Below are positions 44,591 to 52,563 of a stretch of 64,000 bases of DNA, piece by piece. This DNA comes from UBA2588 sp964343075. Its GTDB lineage: Bacteria; Chloroflexota; Dehalococcoidia; Lucifugimonadales; UBA3495. Location: positions 1-64,000 of the forward strand of contig CAYFGT010000009.1 in assembly GCA_964343075.1 (NCBI GenBank). Direction: 5' to 3'. Below the pieces are notes generated by a model, which was not told the DNA's origin, did no database searches, and was given only the letters and a program-made list of their open reading frames with translations. Every line of letters begins with the position of its first letter. Positions within the stretch are counted from its first letter, which is position 1. A program made the translations under genes and the position numbers.

Positions 44591-45637
44591 ATGACAACTT
44601 TAATTAGATTGATAAATAACAGATATTTCACTGTACTGATCTTTTTGCCCGTGGCATTTATTGGAATCACTATTCCGGTGAATGCACAGGTAGTCTATGA
44701 CGTCCGAGGGTATGTGGTTAATGAGACGAAAGATTCTGTAATCCCAGACGGATTAGAAATAATTTTGCATACCTTCGATCCAGATGGAGGTCCAGTTGAG
44801 ACTAATAAGACAATAGTAGATTCAGATGGTTATTTCGAATTTATTGCAATCCAAGAAAATGTTGATTTGAAATACTTTATTACTGTGGAACATGATTCTT
44901 TTATATATAATAAGGAAATATTACCTGATGCACTAGGTGATCCTGTTAAGATCACTGTTTATGATAAAACTCGAGATCCCACAGTCGTTACATTTGATAC
45001 ACATATTTTTGTTGTAGCTGATGTTTCCCCTGCTGATCAAAATGTTTCTATAGTTGAATTTATTAAATTCACAAACAATTCAGACAAAACATTAATTCCT
45101 GATATAGAGAATGTTCCACCAATATCATTTATTAGGTTTTCGATGCCAGATAATTTCTCTGACTTAGACGTTCAGACCGATTTACCCGGTGGTCAGATTA
45201 TTTCCGTTGGAACAGGGTTTGCTGTTACTTCGCCAATAACACCCGGTAAGCATCAAATTAGTTTTTCCTACGTAGTCGGATACAATAATAATGGCTTTTC
45301 ATATGACCAAAAAATGATTCACGGAGCTGAATTTTTTCAGGCCATGGTTCCGAAAAGATTATCAGGAGTTGATATAGACATTAGTGCAGAATCAACAGAT
45401 CTTGATATAGAAGGTACCAAATATTCAGCGTGGAATTTGTACGATGTTCCAGCCAATTCAGGACCGTTTATTTCTATTGGTGGTTTGCCAGACTCTACTA
45501 TACTAGATACTGTTCTGAATAAATTGTCGGATAAAAATTTTTGGAGATTATTAATTCCCATAGGTATATTGATTCTATTGCTAATTACAGTTCCATTTTT
45601 AGTATTCAAAATAAAGAACAACAAACTTGCCCAGTGA
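44591..45637 (+). CDS. Exported, C-terminally anchored protein of unknown function in the ccm operon
   Basis: A 348-residue protein. A signal peptide ends near NAQ at about residue 33. A carboxypeptidase-regulatory-like beta domain follows (YDVRGYVVNETKDSVIPDG...DSDGYFEF), then a larger beta-rich region, and a C-terminal membrane helix (LLIPIGILILLLITVPFLVF) with a short basic tail. It may scaffold or fold exported cytochromes, but that is inferred only from position. ATG 44591 is preferred; a TTG at 44582 is in frame. No cysteine or CxxCH is seen in the exported part. Confidence 0.75.
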   Translation: MTTLIRLINNRYFTVLIFLPVAFIGITIPVNAQVVYDVRGYVVNETKDSVIPDGLEIILHTFDPDGGPVETNKTIVDSDGYFEFIAIQENVDLKYFITVEHDSFIYNKEILPDALGDPVKITVYDKTRDPTVVTFDTHIFVVADVSPADQNVSIVEFIKFTNNSDKTLIPDIENVPPISFIRFSMPDNFSDLDVQTDLPGGQIISVGTGFAVTSPITPGKHQISFSYVVGYNNNGFSYDQKMIHGAEFFQAMVPKRLSGVDIDISAESTDLDIEGTKYSAWNLYDVPANSGPFISIGGLPDSTILDTVLNKLSDKNFWRLLIPIGILILLLITVPFLVFKIKNNKLAQ

Positions 45638-45647
45638 TAGATGCTTT

Positions 45648-46217
45648 ATGAGCCGAAAACAAACAATCATTTCGATAATGTTTGCCTTATTGGTTACAGG
45701 GTTTTTAGGTATATTAACTATATACTCCACTGATTTAGGTGACAGGGGGGAAAGTGCTGGTGTAAATAATAAATTCTCCGGACATGAATTGGACCTAATT
45801 CCTGCATATCAATTTTCGGGTTTGACCCAAGAAGAAAAGCTGATTTCTTTGCAGGATTACAAAAGGACTGTGGTGCTGTTAGATTTTTGGTCATCTTGGT
45901 GTGCACCATGCAAGAAAGAAGCTACATCTCTGAATGACTTGTACATGGAATACAAGACTAATAAACAACACGTTGAATTCATAGGCATCAACATATGGGA
46001 TACTCAGGATGCCTTTGTTAAACATTTAGAAACTTTTGGTGTCCAATATCCTAATATGCTTGATGAAGATGGGAGTATATTATTTGAATACGGCGTTCGG
46101 GGGATTCCTGAAAAATATCTTATTGACTCCCAGGGTCAACTGGTTTGGAAGTTTGTTGGTCCTACAGAGAAAAATGTTTTAAAAGCCAAAATAGATTATA
46201 TTCTGGATCAGAATTAG
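45648..46217 (+). CDS. Membrane-anchored thioredoxin-like protein (CcmG/ResA/TlpA type)
   Basis: A 189-residue thioredoxin-fold protein with an uncleaved N-terminal helix (IISIMFALLVTGFLGILTI) and the active site WCAPC. VEFIGINIWDTQDAF and the cis-proline loop GIPEKYLID fit the TlpA/ResA group, which reduces CcmH or apocytochromes outside the membrane. I start at ATG 45648, since the upstream TTG at 45627 would overlap the previous gene. It closes the ACIII-ccm operon; its stop overlaps the stop of the convergent SDR gene. Confidence 0.88.
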   Translation: MSRKQTIISIMFALLVTGFLGILTIYSTDLGDRGESAGVNNKFSGHELDLIPAYQFSGLTQEEKLISLQDYKRTVVLLDFWSSWCAPCKKEATSLNDLYMEYKTNKQHVEFIGINIWDTQDAFVKHLETFGVQYPNMLDEDGSILFEYGVRGIPEKYLIDSQGQLVWKFVGPTEKNVLKAKIDYILDQN

Positions 46218-46999
46218 TCATGGGTCCCAGGAGCGACAATAAATCTTCCTCCTACAGCATTGATTTGGTCACCAGTAATATAAGAAGATTCATCTGAAGC
46301 AAGGAATAAACAGGCATTTGCGATATCTTGAGTGTGACCTTGTCTTCCCAATGGGATTTCGTTTAGATGTTTGGAAGAATTCCTGCCATCTTTAGCGTAT
46401 TCGGGATACCATTCTGGGTGCATGCGTTCAGTGTCTATAGAACCTGGGTTAACCATATTTGCTCTAATATTGTACTGAGAGAATTCTGAAGCGATTGACT
46501 TTATAAGTCCTAACACAGCCATTTTAGACGACGCAACAGGAGCAGTATTCGGGCGACCAGTTAAAGTTGCCATGCCTCCTAAAGCGACTATGCTGCCGTA
46601 ATTGTGTTCAACCATTTTAGGCAATAGTGCTCGGGTCAAATAAAAACATGGATCTAGGTTTATACTAAATACTTCTCTCCAGTCTTGATACGATGTCTCA
46701 AGTAAAGGTTTATGCGGACGTATTGCTGCATTATTGATTAATATATCTATTTGTTCGAAGGTTTGGAAACTATCTGAGACCATTTGATTAACTGCGGCTT
46801 CGTCAGCTACGTCAGCGATGTATGTTAGTACCTTAACTTCATGCGCTCGACATTCATTTGCAACTTCTTCTAATTCAGTACTGCTACTACGAGTGTTGAG
46901 AATTAAGTTAGCCCCTTCTCGTGCAAAAGTTAATGCTATTTCTCTGCCTATGTTTCTACTGGCTCCTGTGATTAAAGCTGTTTTGCCTTCTAATCTCAT
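46214..46999 (-). CDS. Short-chain dehydrogenase/reductase
   Basis: A 261-residue classical SDR. The cofactor loop is TGASRNIGREIA, then NNAAIRP, and the usual catalytic Ser-Tyr-Lys is altered: the segment reads APVASSKMAVLG, so the position of the Tyr in YxxxK is occupied by Val (VASSK). NPGSIDTERMHP follows. Start ATG 46999 has AGGAGA upstream; the longer frame to 47035 runs over the promoter region. The missing Tyr may mean altered chemistry or a non-catalytic role. Confidence 0.85.
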   Translation of the reverse strand: MRLEGKTALITGASRNIGREIALTFAREGANLILNTRSSSTELEEVANECRAHEVKVLTYIADVADEAAVNQMVSDSFQTFEQIDILINNAAIRPHKPLLETSYQDWREVFSINLDPCFYLTRALLPKMVEHNYGSIVALGGMATLTGRPNTAPVASSKMAVLGLIKSIASEFSQYNIRANMVNPGSIDTERMHPEWYPEYAKDGRNSSKHLNEIPLGRQGHTQDIANACLFLASDESSYITGDQINAVGGRFIVAPGTHD

Positions 47000-47025
47000 T
47001 GTGATTCTCCTACTAACTTTGCCAG

Positions 47026-47055
47026 ATTCTAACACGAAGTATTTTTCTTGACCAA
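47026..47055 (-). promoter_or_regulatory. Promoter candidate of the SDR gene
   Basis: On the minus strand TTGGTC and TAGAAT are 18 bases apart. Its -35 overlaps that of the divergent hydrolase promoter. The predicted start of transcription supports the CDS start at 46999. Confidence 0.4.
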
Positions 47056-47076
47056 TAAACCAAGGAATGTCAGAAT
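47048..47076 (+). promoter_or_regulatory. Promoter candidate of the fumarylacetoacetase-family gene
   Basis: TTGACC and CAGAAT are 17 bases apart. Transcription would begin near 47083, which fits translation from ATG 47112 rather than 47088. Confidence 0.4.
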
Positions 47077-47111
47077 TGGTTCATTAAATGCGAATTACTC
47101 AGGAGGACGGT

Positions 47112-47894
47112 ATGAAATGGTGTAGGTTTTTAAATGGAAATAATCCAAGTTTTGGGATCATTGAAGGTGATACTGTAATAGAGATTGAAGGTGATATGTT
47201 TGGTAATTATGCGAAGACGTCGAATCTTCATAATTTGAACGAAATTAAATTGTTACCACCTATTGTACCTCCTACATTTTACGCCGCAGGTATTAATTAT
47301 CCCGAACACGTTACTTGGGCTGCCCAAATGAAAGGGGAGGAACCTGTATTGCCTGATAAAGCAGATATAGGCTACAGAGCAGTAAACGCTTTAACTGGAC
47401 ATGAAGATCCAATAGTAGTCCCTTCAGATGCTACAGAGCAAGTTCAATACGAAGGAGAACTGGTAGTCATTATCGGGAAAGAATGTAGAAACGTTTCTGA
47501 AGAAGAAGCTTTAGATTATGTTTTTGGCTATACAATTGGGAATGATGTGAGTGAGCGTACTTGGCAACGAGGTGATCGAACGATGTGGAGAGCCAAAAAC
47601 ACTGACACGTTTAAGCCTATGGGGCCCTGGATAGTGACCGATCTTAACCCAGATGATTTTCATGTAATAATTCGGTTAAACGATCGTGTGGTTGGGGAGT
47701 ATGACGTCAAAACTGCTATTTTTGGAGTCAGGCACTATATAAGCGAAATGAGTAAGTATTTGACTTTGGTTCCTGGAGACATGATTTGGATGGGAACAGA
47801 CGGTGCCACCGAAAACATGAAAGACAAAGATGTTGTAGAAGTTGAGATAAATAATATAGGGATTCTTAGGAATACTGTTGAATGGAATAAGTAA
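47112..47894 (+). CDS. Fumarylacetoacetate hydrolase family protein
   Basis: A 260-residue FAH-fold enzyme. PTFYAAGINYPEHV, the metal site EGELVVIIGKE and GYTIGNDVSERTWQ, KNTDTFKPMGPWIV, and GDMIWMGTDGAT are all typical of the small FAH group (hydratases, decarboxylases and C-C hydrolases of oxoacids). The substrate is unknown. ATG 47112 follows AGGAGGAC and is preferred over ATG 47088. Downstream is a strong bidirectional terminator. Confidence 0.9.
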   Translation: MKWCRFLNGNNPSFGIIEGDTVIEIEGDMFGNYAKTSNLHNLNEIKLLPPIVPPTFYAAGINYPEHVTWAAQMKGEEPVLPDKADIGYRAVNALTGHEDPIVVPSDATEQVQYEGELVVIIGKECRNVSEEEALDYVFGYTIGNDVSERTWQRGDRTMWRAKNTDTFKPMGPWIVTDLNPDDFHVIIRLNDRVVGEYDVKTAIFGVRHYISEMSKYLTLVPGDMIWMGTDGATENMKDKDVVEVEINNIGILRNTVEWNK

Positions 47895-47897
47895 TTA

Positions 47898-47918
47898 AGG
47901 GCGCCATTAAAGCGCCCT
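47898..47918. terminator. Bidirectional terminator
   Basis: AGGGCGC and GCGCCCT form a perfect seven-pair stem with a seven-base loop, flanked by AT-rich sequence on both sides. It separates the convergent FAH-family and carboxymuconolactone-decarboxylase-like genes. Confidence 0.75.
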
Positions 47919-47928
47919 ATTCCCTAAT

Positions 47929-48270
47929 TTACCATCCCATTTCAGCAGATAACGCTTGTAGACCTCTTCGGAATGCTAAAGCACCCATGGGAGCCACAAC
48001 GCACTGCAAAGCCTCTAGAATCTCAGTAGCGCTCGCTCCAACCTGCAGGGCGACTTTGACATGGGCTTGGATTTGCTCCATGTCTGCTTTAAGAGCTGCT
48101 TCGACGGTGATTTGGATCAGTTCTTTGGTTTTTCTATCTAGGGTTCTTTCTCCGGTATATGTAGCATGGATAAAATCGTTATATTTTTCAAACCATACAG
48201 GGTCCTGTACAGCCATAATGTTGTGCATTTCCAGTGTGTATCCTCTATTATTATCTGAATTGGTATTCAT
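47929..48270 (-). CDS. Carboxymuconolactone decarboxylase-like (AhpD-fold) protein without the Cys pair
   Basis: A 113-residue AhpD-like protein: LDRKTKELIQITVEAAL then HVKVALQVGASATEILEAL. The redox CxxC motif seen in AhpD is replaced by DMEQIQAH, so peroxidase activity is unlikely; a decarboxylase or isomerase-like role remains possible. ATG 48270 has AAAGGAG upstream; the longer frame from 48330 adds unrelated residues. It diverges from the methyltransferase-like gene. Confidence 0.82.
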   Translation of the reverse strand: MNTNSDNNRGYTLEMHNIMAVQDPVWFEKYNDFIHATYTGERTLDRKTKELIQITVEAALKADMEQIQAHVKVALQVGASATEILEALQCVVAPMGALAFRRGLQALSAEMGW

Positions 48271-48344
48271 GCAAATTACTCCTTTATAATAGTTTTGAAT
48301 CCATATTACTTCTTTATCAAATAAACACAAACAGGAGAAATAGT

Positions 48345-48968
48345 ATTAATAAGAATTTCGACTATTATTTTGGGCGTTACGATGAATCTAATGATGAATT
48401 GTTCTATGCGGAACCAAGATTTGTAGTACATATAGATGATGGAGCGATCTTCTTGGTCAAATCTCTTATAGATGATTACATCAAAGATAATGCGGTGGTT
48501 TTAGATTTGATGAGTAGCTGGAGAACGCATTGGCCTGAAGGGAAATCCAAACAAAAAATAATTGGATTGGGCTTAAATTCAGAAGAAATGACAGATAATC
48601 CTGATTTGGATGAAGTAGTGGTTCAAAATCTTAATAAGAATTATGAATTACCGTTTGATGATCAATATTTTGATGCTGTTGTTATAACTGTATCTGTTCA
48701 ATATCTCGTTAACCCATTTGCGGTATTCAGAGAGATACATAGAGTATTAAAATCTGAAGGAGTATTTTTAGTCACATTTTCTAATCGTATGTTTCACACT
48801 AAAGCAGTGAATGTTTGGAAAGATACTGAAGAAGCATCTAGGATGGAATTAGTGAAATTTTATATGGAACAAATTGGAGGGTTCAAAGCGATTTATACTA
48901 AGTTAATGAATCCTGACCGGAGTGTAATAGATGATCCCTTATATCTGGTTTGTAGCTATAAAGTTTAA
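48345..48968 (+). CDS. SAM-dependent methyltransferase-like protein (probable ATT start)
   Basis: A 207-residue class I methyltransferase-like protein. AVVLDLMSSWRTHWP stands where the SAM-binding glycine motif would be, then IGLGLN, LPFDDQYFDAVVITVSVQYL and the FREIHRVLKSEGVFLVTFSN strand. The glycine-rich motif I is atypical, so SAM binding is uncertain. The in-frame ATG at 48234 lies across the antisense gene start and encodes low-complexity leucine and tyrosine. No ATG, GTG or TTG occurs between; ATT 48345 lies six bases after AGGAGA and is the best start. Confidence 0.75.
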   Translation: MNKNFDYYFGRYDESNDELFYAEPRFVVHIDDGAIFLVKSLIDDYIKDNAVVLDLMSSWRTHWPEGKSKQKIIGLGLNSEEMTDNPDLDEVVVQNLNKNYELPFDDQYFDAVVITVSVQYLVNPFAVFREIHRVLKSEGVFLVTFSNRMFHTKAVNVWKDTEEASRMELVKFYMEQIGGFKAIYTKLMNPDRSVIDDPLYLVCSYKV

Positions 48969-50248
48969 TTTGGTTTCTTTGGTGGAGTAGCTAAGCAAAC
49001 CAGTATACCTCCCACCAGAGCGAGCATCCCAAACAAGGCGAATGGTATGGTGTAATTTCCGGTAAAATCGTATGTGAATCCTGATAAAAGTGGTCCCATT
49101 GCTTGTCCAGTGATTTGTATTGGTAGTGTAATCCCTCTAATAGCTCCTAGATGCATCCTTCCGTAATAATTCGCCCAGGCTAATCGTAGGAGATAATGTA
49201 GGCCGCCTACAGATACTCCAAGTAAGAATGAATGGAAAAGCCCACCTAATGGTTTATCACTGAATATAATGCCTATAGAAGCAATTGCGATCAGTAAACC
49301 ACATACCCCCAGGAGAATACGTACAGGTATAGTTTTTACTAGACTGCCCCATATAATGGTGCCACAAACCTGAGAAAGGGCGAAAACACTTGCAGGGAAT
49401 GCTATCAATATTAGAGGGAAGTCTCTGGTGGAAAAATGTGCTACGAGGTGTAAGCTTATTCCTGCTTGTGCCATGAAGCCTACCGCTGCGAATAAACTTA
49501 ATAAATAGAATGATCTAGTCTTTAGAGCTTGTTTTACATCTAATGTGATTTCTTGGTCTAGTATTGAATCGTCTGGAGTATATTGAGATGTTGCAGATGT
49601 GGATGGTTCAATACCGTCTGCGCTCAAGCCCACATCTTCAGGCCTTCTAATCATGAATAGGATACTTGGTACTACACCAATAGCAAGTGTGTATATGCCC
49701 AATGTTAGCCATGAGGTTTGCCAGTTCCATGTGATTATCAATAGGTATGCTACGAAAGGCATGGTACCTAACCCAATCCCTTGGCAAACACTTAATATAG
49801 ACATCGCTTTTGCACGTTTTTTAATGAACCAATTACTAACTGAGGTAGATGTACCTAATTCTAGAGGACTGGCAAAAACTGCTCTTCCAGGGACATATAG
49901 CCCATAGAATGCCCATGGCGAATTAATAAATGGTATCCCCATAGCACAAAATGCTACGATGCCTGATCCAACAGAAAGAATAAATCTCGCCCCGTACTTA
50001 TCAATAATTCTGCCAACAAATGGCGATATAACAACAGCGGTTATTCCTCCTAGACTTACTGCTGTAGAGAAAAAACCTCTAGACCAACCGAAATGTTCAG
50101 TCATTGGGACCATAAAAATAGATAACACTGCAACAGACATTAATGGTCTTGAGCACAGCGCGATTCCGCAGCAAATTCCTACTACTACCCACCCATAGAA
50201 GAAAGGGAGTTTTTTAGCTAGATTGAATTTTTGAGATTTAAGTAGCAT
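48965..50248 (-). CDS. MFS transporter
   Basis: A 427-residue twelve-helix major facilitator. FFYGWVVVGICCGIALC begins helix 1, GRIIDKYGARFILSV is the 2-3 loop, and a central polar loop is at about 205-235. It resembles the other carriers of this window in its FYGW start but is more distant. It overlaps the convergent methyltransferase-like stop by four bases. Substrate unknown; likely an organic anion. Confidence 0.85.
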   Translation of the reverse strand: MLLKSQKFNLAKKLPFFYGWVVVGICCGIALCSRPLMSVAVLSIFMVPMTEHFGWSRGFFSTAVSLGGITAVVISPFVGRIIDKYGARFILSVGSGIVAFCAMGIPFINSPWAFYGLYVPGRAVFASPLELGTSTSVSNWFIKKRAKAMSILSVCQGIGLGTMPFVAYLLIITWNWQTSWLTLGIYTLAIGVVPSILFMIRRPEDVGLSADGIEPSTSATSQYTPDDSILDQEITLDVKQALKTRSFYLLSLFAAVGFMAQAGISLHLVAHFSTRDFPLILIAFPASVFALSQVCGTIIWGSLVKTIPVRILLGVCGLLIAIASIGIIFSDKPLGGLFHSFLLGVSVGGLHYLLRLAWANYYGRMHLGAIRGITLPIQITGQAMGPLLSGFTYDFTGNYTIPFALFGMLALVGGILVCLATPPKKPN

Positions 50249-50317
50249 TTATAACAATTTGGTATATATAATTAGTCAATTAGTGCGCAATTAGGTATAT
50301 TAGCATATGGAGCGTTT

Positions 50318-52000
50318 ATGTCCAGAACTATAAAATTAGGGTTGGTTCAATTCAATCCAACAGTTGGTGATATATCTGGTAATGTTGAACGTATATGCAA
50401 TATTATACGAAGTGCTAAAAAGGAAAGTATAGATCTATTAGCATTCCCTGAATTAAGTGTTACAGGGTATCCACCAGAAGATTTGCTTTATCAAAAATCT
50501 TTCGTTGAAGCGAATTTAAAATCGTTATCTGCGATATCGCAAGAGACTAACGGGATATGTGTAATCATAGGATTTGTTGATCAAGACAACTATTTGTTTA
50601 ATGCTTCCTGTGTTATCAAAGATAATATTATTGTGGGGACTTATCACAAGCATATATTACCTAACTATGGTGTCTTTGATGAGCAGAGATATTTCGTATC
50701 TGGAAGCGCACAATTTGTATTTGATGTAAAAAATATATGTGTTTCGACTAATATTTGTGAAGACATATGGTTTTCTGATGGACCTACTAGGGAACAAAAA
50801 GCATTAGGTGCTGAATTAATAATCAATATTAATGCGTCTCCTTACCATATAGACAAAAGAGAACTAAGAGAATTGGAATTGTCCTCTCGGGCCAAAGAAA
50901 ATGACATCCCTATTGCTTACGTGAATATGGTAGGTGGACAAGATGAATTAGTATTTGATGGGAACAGTTTCATGGTCGATAACCAGGGACAAACTATTGC
51001 CAGAGGAAGCTCTTTTATTGAAGAAATCGTAAAGATTGATGTAAGTTTTAGTGATGATAGATTAGATTGTGTGACTTCAAGTGAGAGTTTGGTTCTTGTT
51101 AATCATAATACTGAGCTTGTAAGAAATGAGATTGTTATTAAAGAGGGGATGGAAGAAATTTATGAAGCTTTGGTTTTAGGAACGAGAGACTATGTAAAGA
51201 AATCAGGGTTCGATAAAGTGTTACTAGGTTTGTCCGGCGGTATAGATTCTGCATTAACTGCGATGATCGCAGTAGATGCACTAGGTGCTTCGGCTGTTAC
51301 AGGAGTAACAATGCCTTCAAGATATTCATCGACAGGAAGTATAAGTGATTCTGAGCTTCTAGCATCTAACATTGGTATGTCATTGCTGGAAATCCCTATA
51401 GAGCCTGCCCATCTGGCATTTGAAAATATGTTGTCTGAAGTGTTCGCAAATACAGAAGAGAATATTGCGGAAGAAAATGTGCAATCTAGGATTAGAGGAA
51501 ATGTATTAATGACAATGTCTAACAAATTTGGTTGGTTAGTATTGACTACAGGAAATAAGAGTGAAATGTCGATGGGATATTCAACTTTGTATGGGGATAT
51601 GGCTGGAGGATTTTGTGTAATCAAAGATATACCAAAGACTATGGTTTATGCTTTATGTGAATGGAAAAATAAGATTTCTGGTAGGAATCTTATACCGAGT
51701 ATAATATTGGAAAAGCCGCCTAGTGCAGAATTGAAACCAGATCAGATAGACCAAGATTCGTTACCTCCGTATGATGTATTAGATAACATAATTGAATTAT
51801 ATTTAGAGCAAGGCTTGTCTTATTCGGAGTTATTGCGGCAAGGGTTTTCCAAATCAGACGTCAATCAAGTGATTCGTGCAGTTCATAGAAACGAATATAA
51901 AAGATATCAAGCACCTCCAGGCGTAAAAATCACTTCTAGGGCGTTTGGTAAGGATTGGAGAATGCCAATAATTAACAGATTTAATTATTGGGAAGATTAA
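50318..52000 (+). CDS. nadE: Glutamine-dependent NAD(+) synthetase
   Basis: A 560-residue two-domain enzyme converting deamido-NAD to NAD with glutamine as amide donor. The N-terminal nitrilase domain has the triad E45 (FPELSVTGYP), K111 (YHKHILPNYG) and C147 (NICEDIWF). The C-terminal synthetase has SGGIDS (306-311) and TTGNKSEMSMGYSTLYGD. Length is normal. It is divergent from the MFS gene and convergent with the TPR gene. Confidence 0.95.
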   Translation: MSRTIKLGLVQFNPTVGDISGNVERICNIIRSAKKESIDLLAFPELSVTGYPPEDLLYQKSFVEANLKSLSAISQETNGICVIIGFVDQDNYLFNASCVIKDNIIVGTYHKHILPNYGVFDEQRYFVSGSAQFVFDVKNICVSTNICEDIWFSDGPTREQKALGAELIININASPYHIDKRELRELELSSRAKENDIPIAYVNMVGGQDELVFDGNSFMVDNQGQTIARGSSFIEEIVKIDVSFSDDRLDCVTSSESLVLVNHNTELVRNEIVIKEGMEEIYEALVLGTRDYVKKSGFDKVLLGLSGGIDSALTAMIAVDALGASAVTGVTMPSRYSSTGSISDSELLASNIGMSLLEIPIEPAHLAFENMLSEVFANTEENIAEENVQSRIRGNVLMTMSNKFGWLVLTTGNKSEMSMGYSTLYGDMAGGFCVIKDIPKTMVYALCEWKNKISGRNLIPSIILEKPPSAELKPDQIDQDSLPPYDVLDNIIELYLEQGLSYSELLRQGFSKSDVNQVIRAVHRNEYKRYQAPPGVKITSRAFGKDWRMPIINRFNYWED

Positions 52001-52002
52001 AA

Positions 52003-52506
52003 TTACGAGTTTTTCTTAAGTTGATTCAGTACGTCAGACAATCTTTTTTCGCTCAGTAATGTACGTGAATGTTTGGAGCCTAATATATTGTTGCGTAAGG
52101 TTAACACTTCTTTATGAAGGGCGGCACTTTTCTCGTACAAGTTTAGTTTTGAATAACAATTCGCGACGCTAGTCATACTGCGGAGAGTAGTGGGGTCGTT
52201 TTTACCTAGTTTATTGGTACGTTTTGTACAAACTACAGTAAATAAGTCAAGAGCTGATTGATAGTCTGCGCTTGCGTAGTAAGTATTTGCTAGGCGGCTG
52301 ATAGATCTCAGCGTTATTAAGTGATTTTCACCGTAGGTTTTTAAATTCGCTGAGACAATTTTGGTGTATATTTCAATTGCTTTTGAATATTCACCTGAAT
52401 TCCTAAATTTACGAGCCGTTTCATTATGAACATTCATCATGTTTGGAGAGGTTGAGTATTCGTTGTTATTAGTGTCCGATTTCATATTCATGTTAGTATA
52501 TAGCAT
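52003..52506 (-). CDS. Tetratricopeptide-repeat protein (kinesin-light-chain-like)
   Basis: A 167-residue soluble protein with three to four TPR units of about 42 residues: GEYSKAIEIYTKIV...NHLITLRSISRLAN, DYQSALDLFTVV...DPTTLRSMTSVAN, NLYEKSAALHKEVL...HSRTLLSEKRLSD. The spacing and LxTLRS element are the TPR_10/kinesin-light-chain type. It likely mediates protein contacts; partner unknown. Several in-frame ATG codons occur in the first eight residues, so the start is uncertain. Confidence 0.8.
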   Translation of the reverse strand: MLYTNMNMKSDTNNNEYSTSPNMMNVHNETARKFRNSGEYSKAIEIYTKIVSANLKTYGENHLITLRSISRLANTYYASADYQSALDLFTVVCTKRTNKLGKNDPTTLRSMTSVANCYSKLNLYEKSAALHKEVLTLRNNILGSKHSRTLLSEKRLSDVLNQLKKNS

Positions 52507-52563
52507 CTACTGAGATTTGAGTAAATCGGTGAAGGAAGGATCATTATTAGTACATTTGAATCC

